64,000 nucleotides of DNA from Tupaia tana (GCA_026018925.1 JAKSZU010000029.1:12729363-12793362), one strand, 5' to 3'. Counted from the stretch's first letter, positions 23,736 to 35,164 are shown. The notes: generated by a model from the letters alone, not told the origin. Translations and numbers: made by a program.

Positions 23736-24005
23736 AGAATTTGCTGACTTGTACTTCCTCCTTTATTTGAATCTCTCTAGCCCAGCTCCAGAAGACACTG
23801 GAATAGAAACCAACACCTAAAACTGGCTGCATACACCCTCCTTGGATTGGTAGACAGGCCCTCTCTCAAAAACATAACTGAGAAATAGAGCTCACCTTCC
23901 CCACTAACTCTAAAAAATCAACTCCAAAAAATTAAGAAGGCATATATAATCCATCAGATGATCAAAAACGAGTGCAGAGACACAAAAAATATGAAAAAAT
24001 ATGTC
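23736..24005 (+). mobile_element. L1-B 5' UTR end and ORF1 start
   Basis: Non-repeated sequence ends in 'atccatcagatgatcaaaaa'. It matches the ORF1 start context of the half-L1 at 45826 ('atccatcagatgacaaga') and of L1-C at 42776. The last ~48 bases are repeated in inverted form at 24785-24833. Confidence 0.75.
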
Positions 24006-24530
24006 TCCTCATTGTTTTCTTGTTTGCATTGTTTCAGTCAAGAGGTCTGATGGTTAGCCTCATAGGCTAACAATTTGTAAATAATTATACATTTCTCTCT
24101 TGCCATTTTTAGAACCTTCTCTTTGTCTTTGATTTTAACCAGCTATGATGTACCATTGAGAGAATCTTAGGTTTATTTATTTGGGATCCTTTGTATTTGT
24201 TGGGCCTGATATCTGAATATTTCTCTAGGTTTGGAAAGCTTTCTTCAAGTATTTCATGGGAGAGATTTTCAATGCTATAATCATATTATTCACTTTCTGG
24301 AATACTGATTATTCAGATATTTGGATCTTTAACAGTGTCTAACATTTCTGGTAAGTCATCATCATTTAAGGGTCTTACTTTTTCATTCTTTTTGGTGGTT
24401 TTGTCTAAGTCAATGGCTTTGTCTTCCAGATCAGAGAATCTATGTTCTGCATGGTCTAATCCACTATTAATACTTTCAAGGGATGTTTTGAATTTTTGTA
24501 TTACAGTCTATCTCTAGGAGTTCTGTTTAA

Positions 24531-24573
<43 letters not shown>

Positions 24574-24826
24574 CTCTTTACAAAATGCCTTTTTTCAGGT
24601 CTTGGAATGATTTCCTCATCTAGAGATTGTTGTATTCTCTTACATATCATTTAGTTTTGAAACTTTGAACATTCTGTATTCCTTTTCTGACATTCCTGTG
24701 AGTTCTTTTGCACTCTTTGGTTGAGGAGAAATTGTTCTGTTCCCTTGAAGGAGAGACTCTTTTCTCTTTCTTCCTTTTTTTTTTTTTTTATATTTCTTGT
24801 GTCTCTGCACTCGTTTTTGATCATCC
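24006..24826 (-). mobile_element. Inverted L1 ORF1 segment inside L1-B
   Basis: Read on the minus strand from 24826, it encodes a decayed ORF1 N-terminus (ISPQPKSAKELTGMSEKEYR), the coiled-coil region, and a stretch equivalent to 'NIQIIGIPEGEE'. It stops in the RNA-binding or C-terminal part. A (TG)n tract lies at 24533-24571. It is inverted relative to the flanking L1 parts. The ORF1 C-terminus and about the first 90 residues of ORF2 are missing at the junction. Confidence 0.78.
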
Positions 24827-25500
24827 TCAAGGATAAAGATATACATAGACTAGAAAGTGAAGGGCTGAAAAAAGGTATTCCATAGAAATGGAAATTTAAA
24901 AAAAAATGCTGAAGTCACGGTATGATATCAGACAAAATAGTCTATAGAAAAAAAAACATAAGAAGAGTTAAAGAAGGACACCATAGGGCCAGCAGGTAGC
25001 ATTGTGGTTAAGGTACTGGATGACAATGGTTTGAGTCCCAGCTTGCTTTTCTCACTTATCTCTCTCTCTTTCTGTGTCTCTTGTGAGTACAAGTGCCCTT
25101 TAGCAAATTAAATAATAATATAAATAAATAAATCATTCCTTTTCAAAAAAAAAAGTATATATTATTAAAAGGGTTAATTCATTAAGAAAATTTAGCACTT
25201 ATTAATACCTATGCACTCAATGCTGGAACACTCAAATATGTGAAAGAAAGCCTGCTAGATCTAAAGGGAGAGACAGCAATACGCTAATCAATGGGGATCA
25301 CAATATCCTGCTGTCTCTTTTGGAGAGAACATCTAGACAAAAAAATGAACAAAGAGACACAAGACCTAAATAATACCATAAATCAAATGGGCTTGACAGA
25401 TATCTATAGAACTTCCCAACCAACAGCCACAAAATACACATTCTTATGACTCCCATATGGAACATTTTTGAAGATGAACCACATAATAGAGCACAAAACA
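24827..25500 (+). mobile_element. L1-B ORF2, endonuclease part
   Basis: It begins at 'aaggataaagatatacatag', the KDIHRLKVKG segment. It continues through the endonuclease region (remnants of DLTDIYRTF and SKIDHMIGHK) to the APPL1 insertion. A SINE interrupts it at 24986-25155. Confidence 0.8.
24986..25155 (+). mobile_element. Short-type tRNA SINE within L1-B
   Basis: Head 'gggccagcaggtagcattg' and tail 'caaattaaataataatata', inserted in the endonuclease part of ORF2. Confidence 0.8.
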
Positions 25501-25507
25501 ATCCTTT
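25500..25507 (+). repeat. Left TSD of the APPL1 retrocopy
   Basis: 'aatccttt' recurs at 27733-27740, directly after the poly-A tract. L1 sequence resumes there. Confidence 0.7.
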
Positions 25508-27732
25508 AGAAACTTCTGACTGAGGAGACACTGGAGGACAGCCTGCAGACAAGGTCTTTACTGGGTGTGTTTGAATAAAATGCTACAGCTATTTCCAACT
25601 ATATGAACCAGTTGTATCAAGCTATACATTGGATTTATGATGCACAGAATGACTTAAGTGCGGCACCACACTTGACTTCAAAACTTTTAAAAAAATATGA
25701 AAAACAGTGTTTTCCTTTGGGGGATATTGATGAAGTTATGAGCTCTACTTTACAACAGTTTTCAAAAGTTATAGATGAGTTTAGCTCTTGTCATGTGGTA
25801 CTTTCAACTCAATTTGCTGATGCCATGATGTCCCCCATTACCCAGTTTAAAGAAAGAGATCTGAAAGAAATATTAACATTAAAGGAAGTGTTTCAGATTG
25901 CTAGTAATGATCATGATGATGAAATTAATGGATACAGCCAATTATCTAAAAAAGAGAAAATGACAAAGTGAAAAATCAAGTAACAGAACATGTGTACACT
26001 TCCAGAAAGGAACAACACCAGACCATGAGGCATTATTTTTGTACACTAAATACACTTCAGTACAAGAAGAAAATAGCATTGTTAGAACCTCTACTTAGGT
26101 ATGTGCAAGCTCAGATAAGTTTTTTCAAGATGGGTTCTGAACATCTCAGTGAACAACTGGAAGAATTTTTAGCTAATATTGGAACAAATGTGCAGAATGT
26201 CTGCAGGGAAATGGACAATGATGTAGAGAATGTGCAGCAGACAATAGAGGATTTGGAAGTAGCCAGTGACCCCTTGTATGTGCCAGACTCAGACCCCACC
26301 AAATTTCCTGTATATCAGAACTTAACCCGAAAGACTGGATACCTTAATGCTAGAAATAAACCAGGCTTGGTGTCATCTACCTGGACAGACAGTTTTACTT
26401 CACCCAGGGAGGAAACTTAATGAGTCAGGCTCGTGGGGACATAGCCGGAGGCCTGGCCATGGACATAGACAACTGCTCAGTGATGGCTGTGGATTGTGAA
26501 GACAGGCGATACTGTTTTCAGATCACCTCTTTTGACAGAAAAAAATCTTCAATTTTACAAGCAGAGAGTAAAAAAGACCATGTGGAATGGATTTGCACAA
26601 TAAACAACATATCTAAACAGATATACTTAAGTGAAAATCCAGAGGAAACTGCTGCATGAGTAAATCAGTCAGCTCTGGAGGCTGTCATTCCTTACCCATC
26701 TTTCCAGCAGAGGCATGAGAGCCTGCGGCCAGCAGGACAATCTCGGCCACCGACAGCTCAAACCAGCAGTTCAAGATCCTTAGGATCTGAGTCCACAAAT
26801 TTGGCTGCCCTCTCTCTAGATTCTCTGGTTGTTCCAGACATCCCAATACAGTTTGACATAATCTCTCCTGTGTGTGAAGATCAGCCTGGTCAGGCAAAAG
26901 CCTCTGGCCAGGGAGAACCTGGAGGAGTTCTCCAAACCCATTTGGAGAATCCGGAGGAGTTACAAAATCTGAAACTGAAGATTCTATTCTCCATCAGTTA
27001 TTTATTGTCCGATTCTTTGGTTCTATGGAGGTGAAATCATATGACCATTCAGATATTGTTTATGAAACAATGCTGCCCAGGCCATCCATAACATCTTCCG
27101 TATGACAGAATCACATTTATTAGTCACTTGTGACTGTTTAAAGTTAATTGATCCCCAGACACAAGTTACAAGGCTCACATTTCCATTACCCTATGTAGTT
27201 TTGTACGCTACACACCAGGAAAATAAGCGACTTTTTGGATTCGTTCTTCAGACATCAGGAGGAAGAAGTGAGAGTAATCTGTCATCAGTCTGTTATATAT
27301 TTGAATCAAACAATGAGGGGGGAAAAGATTTGTGATTCTGTTGGCATGGAAAAACAGATAGCTTTGCATGCTGAACTGGACCGTAGGGCAACAGAGAAAC
27401 AAAGAATAGAGTGAAAGAGAAGCAACAGAAAGAACTCAGTAAACAAAAACAGATTAAAAAGGACTTGGAAGAACAGAGTCGGTTGATAGCTGCTTCCAAT
27501 AGACCAAACCAAACTAGTGGTGAAGGGCAGTTTGTTGTCCTTAGCAGTAGCCAGTCAGAAGAGAGTGATTTGGGAGAAGAAGGGAAGAAGTGAGAGTCAG
27601 AAGCATAAAAATTACCCTTGCTTTTTGATTGCTATCCCCTCCCCCAACCTGGAATATGACAATTTCTGTGGTGACATGGCACAAGGTAACAACTATGTTA
27701 AAATAAGAAGGAAACTAGGCTTTAAAAAAAAA
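25508..27732 (+). pseudogene. APPL1: APPL1 processed pseudogene
   Basis: APPL1 is the Rab5-effector endosomal adaptor with BAR, PH and PTB domains. The copy starts at about residue 6 (KLLTEETLEDSLQTRSLLG) and lacks the 5' UTR and start codon. Exons are fused without introns through the BAR region (MNQLYQAIHWIYDAQNDLSA; TLQQFSKVIDEFSSCHVVLS), the PH domain (GLAMDIDNCSVMAVDCEDRR) and the PTB domain (NIFRMTESHLLVTCDCLKLI). It ends with QFVVLSSSQSEESDLGEE and an RESEA-stop equivalent at 27606. About 120 bp of 3' UTR and a poly-A run (27724-27734) follow. It is dead: an early stop near 25576, several frameshifts (near 25970, 26418, 26920, 27340) and a small deletion near 27075. The truncated 5' end, poly-A and 8-bp TSD show L1-driven retroposition into an existing L1. 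Confidence 0.96.
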
Positions 27733-27740
27733 AATCCTTT

Positions 27741-28297
27741 TCAAACTGAAAGGTACAGAACCTATATCCAGCACCTTCTCTGACAACAATGGAAACAAAC
27801 GAGATTAAATGAAAACCCTTGAAAATACATAAACACATGGACATTAGACCACGTACTACTGAATGACTTCACAACCACTGAAGAAATTAAGACTGAAAAA
27901 AATGTATTGACACTAATGATAATAAACACACAAATTTTCATAACCTATGGGACACAATGAAAGCAGTCATAAGAGGTACGTTTATATTAATTAGTTCTCA
28001 CAAGAAAAAAACTGTAAGGGGACAAATAGACAACCAAATAACACACCTCAGAGAACTGGAAACAATCAAACACGGCACACACACACACACACACACACAC
28101 ACAATAAAGATTCAAGCAGAAATAAATGAAATAGAAAACAAACTATGCAGAAAATAAATGAAACCAAAAGTTGATTCACCAAGAAAATAAACAAAATTGA
28201 CATGTCATTAGCTAGATTAATCAAGAACAGAGAAAAGAATCAGGTAAATCAAATTAACAATGAAACACAAAATATTAAAACAAACATAACAGAAATA
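27741..28297 (+). mobile_element. L1-B ORF2, endonuclease end to RT linker
   Basis: It resumes with the equivalent of NPQKYTNTW and HVLLNDFTTTEEIK, then the RT linker region ('attcaagcagaaataaatga'). An (AC)n tract lies at 28078-28102. It ends at the TA target of the MITE. Confidence 0.82.
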
Positions 28298-28378
28298 CTG
28301 GGTTGTTGGAAAAGTAATGACACATTTTTGCACATAAAAACATGAAAAAAATATGTCATGATTTTCCTGATGACTAAA
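28298..28378 (+). mobile_element. 81-bp mariner-type MITE, copy 1
   Basis: A near-palindrome starts 'ctgggttgttggaaaagtaa' and ends with an imperfect inverted complement ('gtcatgattttcctgatgac'). It is flanked by TA (28296-28297 and 28379-28380) and precisely interrupts L1 ORF2, which reads on as 'gaaata/caaaagatcat'. Size, TA target and terminal word resemble MADE1-like mariner MITEs. No transposase is encoded. Confidence 0.82.
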
Positions 28379-28380
28379 TA

Positions 28381-28667
28381 CAAAAGATCATGAAAGAATA
28401 CTATGAGTGACTATATACCAATAAACAAGAAAAGCTAGATGAAATGAACAAACCTTAAATAAATAAAGAAAAAGGATGGACAAATTTCTGGACACATATA
28501 ATTTACCAAGACTGAATCAGGAAGAAACAGAAAGCATAATGAGACCAATAAGAAGTAATGCAATTGACTAATAAATATCTCCCAACAAACAAAAGCCAAG
28601 TTCTCTTTATTTATGATTTCTACAGAACTTTTAAAGAAGAAGAGCTAACTCTCAATGTACTATTTCT
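28381..28667 (+). mobile_element. L1-B ORF2, RT N-terminal part
   Basis: It runs from 'caaaagatcatgaaagaata' through remnants of the [11 protein letters not shown] segment to the SINE insertion. Frames are broken. Confidence 0.8.
28651..28667 (+). repeat. Left TSD of the SINE in L1-B
   Basis: The 17 bases 'ctcaatgtactatttct' recur exactly at 28936-28952. Confidence 0.93.
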
Positions 28668-28935
28668 TTTTCTTTTTTTTTTAAGAGGTTTTTTTGCTAT
28701 AGGGCGCATGCGCTCGCCAGACAGACAGAGAGAGACAGAGAGACAGAAAGCGAGAAATCACCCCCCAGGGAAGATGGTCACACCGCAATCCCTTCTCCTC
28801 CATTCTCCTCTCAGGATCTTGGGCACGCACGCACACGCGCCCGGCGTGATTTTTAAGCCACCGGGTCTGGGACATGAACCACGGTCGACTACGTGGGAGT
28901 CCAGTGACATAGCCATTACGCTAACTGCTGGTTCC
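28668..28935 (-). mobile_element. Young tRNA SINE inserted in L1-B
   Basis: Reverse-oriented, CpG-rich copy ('gcacgcacgcacacgcgccc') near the apparent consensus, with an exact 17-bp TSD. Confidence 0.95.
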
Positions 28936-31070
28936 CTCAATGTACTATTTCTAAAGATACAAAAGGAATGAACTCTCCCAAACTCATTCTATGAAGTCTC
29001 CATCATTCTCATCCACAAAACAGACAAGTGCATAACAAAAAAACTACAGACCAATATCCCTGATGAATACAGTTGAAAAAATTCTCAACAAGTAACTAGA
29101 AAACCATATCCAATGACACATTAAAACCAATATGCACCAAGACCAGGTATGCTTTATTTATGGATGCAAAGGTGGTACAACATATGCAAAACAATAAATG
29201 TAATACATCATATTAACAGTAGAAAAGATAAAAATTATATGACTATATCAAATGGTACACAAAAAGCATCTGATAAAATAGAAAAACCCACATATGGGTT
29301 TTTATATTGAATGGGCAAAAGATGAAAGTTTTTCCACTAAACACTGGAACAAGTCAAGGCTACCCACTTTCTCCTCTCTTTTTGAATATAGTGCTCGAAG
29401 TCCTAGTCAACACAATCAGACAAGAGAATAAAGTAAAAGGTATTCAAATAGGATAAAAAGAAGTGAAATTATCTCTTGATCATATACATAGAAAACCAAA
29501 GAATTCACACACACACACAAAAATGATCCTGGAAGTGATAAATAACTACCGTAAAGTAGCAGGATACAAAATCAACATACAAAAGTCTATAGCATTTTTA
29601 TATACTAATAGGTATTATAGAATTGAAAAAGTAAATCCATTTATGATAGCCACAAAAAGCATAAGATACCTAGAAATAAACATAACCAAGGAAGTCAAAG
29701 ACCTTTACAGGGAAAATTATGAAAAACTAAAAGGGAAATTGAAAATGGTAAAAAAAAAAAAAGTGGAAAGACACCCCATGCTCCCACATTGGAAGAATTA
29801 ACATGATCAAGATATCAATTCTTCCAAAATTAACCTATGAATTTAATGCAATTCCGATCAAATTACCAGAGATTTTCTTCACAGAATTAAAAAATAATAA
29901 AATTTGACTGGAATCATCAATGACCCCACATCACCAAAGCAATACTGCACAAAAGGAATGAAGTAGGAGGTATCTCACTTCCTTACCTCAAGATATGTTA
30001 CAGTGCTGTGATAATCAAAACAGCATGGTACTTGCACAAAAATAGGCAAGTAAACCAATGGAACAAAATTAAAACCCCAAACACGCAGAACTGATTTTTG
30101 ACAAAGGGCACAAGACAAGTCATTGGGAAAGAAAATATCTTCTGCAAGTGGTACAGGGAAAACTGGCTATCAACCTGCAGAAAAATGAAACTGGACCCTT
30201 ATTTCTCACCATTAACAAATATCAACTCAAACTGGATCAAAGATCAAACATAAAACATCAAAGTATAAAACTACTGGTGAAAAACACAAGAGAACCTGTT
30301 GGAGACATCACAATAGGTAAAAACTTCTTAAATAAAATCCCCAAAGCAAAGAATCCTGAAAATAAAGAAGTGGGATTACATCAGGTTAAAAAGCTTCTGT
30401 GCTGCAAAAGAAATAATAAGAAAGAATAAAGAGACACCCGTCAGAATGGAGAATATATTTACAAACTAAGGCTTAGATAAAGGACTCAGAACCAATATAG
30501 GGAATTTAAGCAGTTTGCCCCTCAAAAAACAGGAAAAGTAAAAAAAAAAAATCTGATTAAAAAATAGGCAAATCAGCTCAACAGACTAACTCCCCAATGA
30601 AGACATAAAAACAGCCAAGAAGCATATGAAAAAATGTTCAACATCTCTTATCATAAGAGAGATGCAAGTCAAAACCACAATGAGATACCACCTAACCCCA
30701 GTCAGGTTGGCTAAGATTAAAAAAATAATAAGTAATAAGTGCTGGTGAAACTGCAGTGGAAAGGGAACACTCCTAAACTGTTGGTGGAAAAGTAAATTAG
30801 TTCACTCACTGTGTAGAACAATATGGAAGATCCTCAAAAACCTACAAATAGAACAGCCATATGTTCCCGCAATTCTACTCCTGGGTATCTACCTAAAGGA
30901 GAGAAATACATTCATTTGGAAAAACATTTGCACATCTGTTTTTTGCAGCCTTATTCACAATTGCTAAGATATGGCATCAACTCAAAAGTCTAAGGACAGA
31001 TGAATGCACTGAAAAAGTGTAGCATATATATACTGTATACTATTCAGCCATAAAAAAACAATGAGACCCT
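28936..31070 (+). mobile_element. L1-B ORF2, RT and C-terminal part
   Basis: It aligns in order with L1-A ORF2: [11 protein letters not shown], 'acaagtcaaggctacccact' (RQGCPLSP), [46 protein letters not shown] and 'tatactattcagccataaaa'. The FADD catalytic segment is deleted (near 29470). There are many stops and frameshifts, so it is far older than L1-A. Confidence 0.88.
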
Positions 31071-31472
31071 GGCATTTGACGAAAAGTGGACAAATATGGA
31101 AGATTTAATGTTAAGTGAAGCAAGCCAGACTATGAAAGTGAGGCATTTGATGTCCCACTTAATATATACTGAATGTCTGCACTTTATGGCATGCACTGAA
31201 AGACTGGAATATATAAAACAATGGAGAGCAACTGTGGATACTACAGATAGTGTGGGAGGAGAATGGGCAATGGGGAACAAGAAGGAGGGAATCAAAATAC
31301 AAAAACCAGTACTTTTAATGGACACAAAAATGGAAAACTATCTGCTGATGATAATGTGTACAATAGTATGTTTGACTGGACTAATATACAGTACATTTAT
31401 GCTGGGAAAATTCATTTTGTATGCTGTAAAGATGTGCAATATCTAAATGTATAATAAATAAATAAATAAAAG
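31071..31472 (+). mobile_element. L1-B 3' UTR and tail
   Basis: Order: 'agccagactatgaaagtgag', a GGA-rich stretch, 'aattcattttgtatgctgta' and an (AATA)n tail. The same end structure is seen at 47.3 and 47.8 kb. It is followed directly by the right TSD. Confidence 0.85.
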
Positions 31473-31482
31473 ATTTCAACAC
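31473..31482 (+). repeat. Right target-site duplication of L1-B
   Basis: 'atttcaacac', an exact match to 15079-15088. Confidence 0.75.
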
Positions 31483-31857
31483 ACATACTAAAAAGAGGCA
31501 AATTACAAATAAATACACGAATACAATTAAAAATACAAACTCAATGTAATTAAAGAAGTAAAAAAATTAAAACCAATTCAACAACAGTGCTCTAATCATG
31601 CCACCTGACAGCCCCACTCTCTCTTCTTGTCATCTCTCTCCAGTGAACAAACATGCTCCATAGCAAAACTTAATAAATAAATAAATAATAAAGGCTAAGA
31701 ATTTATTAGCTAATTTAATAGTTTAGAAAAGGGACATTTTACTAAAAGATGAAAAGAAAGAGAAAATTATAAGACATAATCAAAGATCATGAAAATAAAC
31801 ATATCAGAGAGGATTATAAATGCCAAATGTTAGTTCTTTAAAATAAAGAAATTCAAG
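31483..31857 (+). mobile_element. Old L1 remnants and a SINE scrap
   Basis: 'ataaacatatcagagaggat' and the neighbouring bases resemble a decayed L1 ORF2 linker. 31600-31690 holds a tail-end SINE piece ('ctccatagcaaaacttaata'). The assignment is weak. Confidence 0.4.
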
Positions 31858-32380
31858 GAATGGGATCAGCACATGTTGAAATATTCATGTTACTGAACTC
31901 CTATAGTTGACCGCATTTTGAGTCCAGGTTCCAGTGACTTTAAAACTCTTGCTGGGGGACCAGCAGTTAGCGTAATGGCTATGTCTCTGGACTCCCACGT
32001 AGTCGACCGCAGTTCATGTCCCGGACTCAGTGGCTTAAAACACGCCTGGTGCATGTGCGTGCGTGCCCAAGATCCCTAGAGGAGAATGGAGGAGAAGGGA
32101 TTGTGGCGTGACCATCCCCCCTGGGAGGTGATTTCTCGCTTTCTTTCTCTCTGTCTCTGTCTGGCAAGCGCACGTGAAAACCTCTAAAAAAAAACAAACA
32201 AACAAACAAACAAAAAAACTCTTGCTGGGCATGCCCAAGATCCTGAGAGGAGAATGGAGGAGGAAGGGATAGCGGCATAGCCAACCCCCAGGGAAGTGAT
32301 TTCTCATGTTCTGTCTGTCTCTGTCTCTCAGGCAAGCGCTTGTGCCCTATAGTAAAAATCTCTCTCAGAAAAAGAAAAAG
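31858..32380 (+). mobile_element. Old SINE split by a young SINE
   Basis: The head is at 31858-31956. The middle and tail resume at 32215 with the duplicated 'aaaactcttgctggg'. Confidence 0.85.
31957..32214 (+). mobile_element. Young tRNA SINE nested in an older SINE
   Basis: It starts 'ggaccagcagttagcgtaat' and ends in an (AAAC)n tail, with an exact 15-bp TSD at 31942-31956 and 32215-32229. It shows clear box-A ('ttagcgtaatgg') and box-B-like ('agttcatgtcccgg') motifs of its tRNA origin. Confidence 0.95.
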
Positions 32381-32561
32381 AAATCTGGCAATTTTGATAA
32401 CAGAAATATATATTCTTGCAATGATAACATGCATACACAAACATACACCTACAAATACAAATGTTATAAAGTAATAGCAATCAAACAGTGTAAAACTAGA
32501 AATGAGATGAATAAATAGACGAGTTGAACTGTGAAAAGAAACTCTTAAAAATACCCCTGGT

Positions 32562-32818
32562 GGGACCACTAATTGGCATAATGGCTATGTCGCTGGACTA
32601 CCATGTAGTCGACCATAGTTCAAGTCCCAGATCTGATGGCTTAAACTCATGCTGGGTGCGTGTGTGTGTGCCCAAGATCCAGAGAGGAGAATGGAAAAGA
32701 AAGGATTGCAGTGTGACCACCCCCCTGGGGGGGGGGGGGGTGATTTCTCACTTTCTGTCTCTGATTTTTTGGCAAGTGTGCATGCCCTAAAGCAAAAACC
32801 TCTCAAAAAAAAAAAAAA
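32562..32818 (+). mobile_element. tRNA-derived SINE with G-run
   Basis: Full-length copy. The internal C-run/G-run junction has grown to a G-run of about 14 at 32727-32740. Confidence 0.88.
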
Positions 32819-33167
32819 ATTCGCCTTTTGGTAACTTTTATCAGTGACAGAGACAGTAAAAAAGAATATTTTCCAAAGAACATTAGCTATAATGACATTA
32901 TTATATCTGTGTAATAAATCATGATGATATGCCTTTTGCCCTGAAACATAACAAATTATTTCCAAAGATATCTTTTAAGAGTTATGCAAAATATTTTAAA
33001 TAATTTATAAATCAGACTACATTAAAATGAAAATTCTATTCATTAAATGACACACTTAAAAGGTGTAAAGAGAATTGACAGAGTGGGAGAAAATAATGAC
33101 CACACACCTAATCAAGCATATTTATCTTTTTAAAAGAAAACTTTTTTAAAAAACAGGGTCTTGCAGG

Positions 33168-33345
33168 GGGTTGGCAGGTGGTATGGTGTTTAAAGGCACA
33201 GGATTGCCAACAGTGGTTCAAGTCCTGGACCTGGTGGCTTGCTTTCTTACTTTGCCTTTCTCTCTGTCTGTCTCTCTCTCTTTCTCTCTCTGGTCAAATT
33301 AAAATAATAATAACAAATACAATTAAATAAATAACATAAATACAT
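33168..33345 (+). mobile_element. Short-type tRNA SINE
   Basis: Head 'ggttggcaggtggtatggtg', pyrimidine block, and tail 'caaattaaaataataataac'. Confidence 0.78.
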
Positions 33346-33419
33346 AAAAAAGGTCTTGCTAGTTTATGATCTTCCTGCCTCCCAAGTAGTAACAAAACAT
33401 TTTCAAATTATTTATTTAA

Positions 33420-33588
33420 TTTTGTTTATCCCTCATTTTTTTTAAATTTGCTACAGACCACACATACTCACCAGAGAAAGACAGACAGAGTGAGGGAGGG
33501 AGAGAGAGAAAGAGGCTTGAGACTCAAAATTGTGGTTAGCCAGTGAGGTCAGTCCAGCACCCTAACCACTATGCTGTGCTGGTCCTGT
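33420..33588 (-). mobile_element. Short-type tRNA SINE
   Basis: Reverse orientation: 'aaatttgctacagaccacac', purine block, head ending 'atgctgtgctggtcc'. Confidence 0.75.
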
Positions 33589-34199
33589 AACTAAACATTT
33601 TTAATTAGAAAAAACAGGTATCTCCCCCAAAGAAAAATAGTCAAAACTCTTGAATGAATACTTTAGGTAGATTTCTAAATATTTGATAAATATGTAAAAC
33701 ATGCTTAACATTTTTAATAAATGGAAAATAACAAAATCAAATAAGTAAAACTAAACAGTATCAATAAACACATGGAACCGAACTCTAAGGGGAAAAAAAA
33801 TAAAGTTGAATGTTAAGTTATCTATATTTTAGGAAGCTGATTCAATAAACTTCCAGATATATATACAACCAGCATAAACACAAAGAAATGCAAGCATGTA
33901 AGTAAAATGATAAGAACTCATAGCATTAGTCTAAACATTTGAAATGAAGAGGAAAGAGGAAGTCATTAAGGGAGAAATGAATGGGCTGGTGCAGGGGGAA
34001 GTGGTTTCTAGGGGTAAGCCATATTTTAGATCTTATAAGTCCAATTTAATAAATAGTAATTTAATAAATAGTATAAAGCACAAGTTATATGAAGATCACA
34101 TTTGTGTAATATACATGTATGCAAGTTTTTAGAAACAAATATATAGAGTATATAAGAAAATAAATATTTATACACATGAAAAAATGTGGCTACAGAAAT

Positions 34200-34515
34200 C
34201 TACATAAAGAAAAACTCACCTTACAAAGATGACCACTTTCCCAAAATTAATCAAAATGAAGTATTATCTTTGCCTCTGATACAAAATATCCCATCAAAAT
34301 TTCAGAATATTTTCTTGTCATGGAAAAAGGGACCAAAAATTCTAAAATTTATCCAGAATGTCAAATATAAATACATATGTTAGAAAATTTTTGAATTAAA
34401 ACACTGGCATAACTGACAATAACATATATTATAAAACTGCAACATAGCAATCATAGACAAAGATCAAGAGACCAGAATACAAACACAATCCAGAAATAAA
34501 GAAATAATGAAATAA
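34200..34515 (+). mobile_element. Old L1 ORF2 C-terminal fragment
   Basis: A 65-residue frame (34186-34383) with LPLIQNIPSKFQNIFLSW and ILKFIQN parallels the L1 segment before WNHKRPRI ('[15 protein letters not shown]' in L1-A). Later bases match 'cagaatacaaacacaatcc'-type ORF2 sequence. Confidence 0.5.
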
Positions 34516-34522
34516 AAATTGT

Positions 34523-34860
<338 letters not shown>

Positions 34861-34869
34861 ACATAATGC

Positions 34870-35130
34870 AGGCCTGGCTTAGAGGAACAGTCAATAGCAA
34901 TGGTAACTGCAGTCTGAGAAAACATATGGCTGACCATGACTTTGGATCCCCAGGTCAGTCTAAAAACAAGCCTGGTTATAAGTGCACATGCTTCAGATTC
35001 TGATGAGTTGAAGAGCTGGGGAAACACAGGGTGATGAAACCCCATATGAGCTTTTCTCTCTTTCGATCTTGTGTGGATGTGCACACTCTGTCATGAATTA
35101 AATAAAGCAAAAATAAAAATATGATACAAA
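34870..35130 (+). mobile_element. Very diverged tRNA SINE
   Basis: It shares the order head, 'acatatggctgaccatg', 'gcacatgc' and an A-rich tail, but many bases differ. Confidence 0.45.
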
Positions 35131-35164
35131 TCTAAGTTTGAAAAGTTTTTGACTACTAATGTTT

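Larger units (their letters stand above)
15089..31472 (+). mobile_element. L1-B: L1 with an ~8.6-kb, ~61-monomer 5' region
   Basis: The interval is read as one insertion bounded by a 10-bp TSD. Order: monomer array (15089-23735); non-repeated 5' UTR with the ORF1 start (23736-24005); an inverted ORF1 segment (24006-24826); then ORF2 from about its residue 90 to its end and a 3' UTR with an A-rich (AATA)n tail. Later insertions are an APPL1 retrocopy (25508-27732), SINEs (24986 and 28668) and an 81-bp MITE (28298). Without these the L1 would be about 13.7 kb, against 6-7 kb for an ordinary L1. The single-insertion reading is inference. It rests on the matching flanks, on the array beginning exactly at the TSD, and on the array leading straight into an L1 5' UTR and ORF1 start in the same orientation. 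Confidence 0.65.
33008..33800 (+). mobile_element. Old L1 ORF2 fragment interrupted by SINEs
   Basis: 33008-33130 matches the L1 'gactacattaaaatgaa' to 'gagtgggagaaaataat' block. The continuation is at 33600-33780. Two SINEs lie in between. Confidence 0.6.

Noticed and set aside
31957-32030. tRNA gene
   Set aside because: Box A and box B are present, but this is the head of a SINE with an added body and A tail; no mature acceptor stem is formed. The same holds for all other tRNA-like heads.
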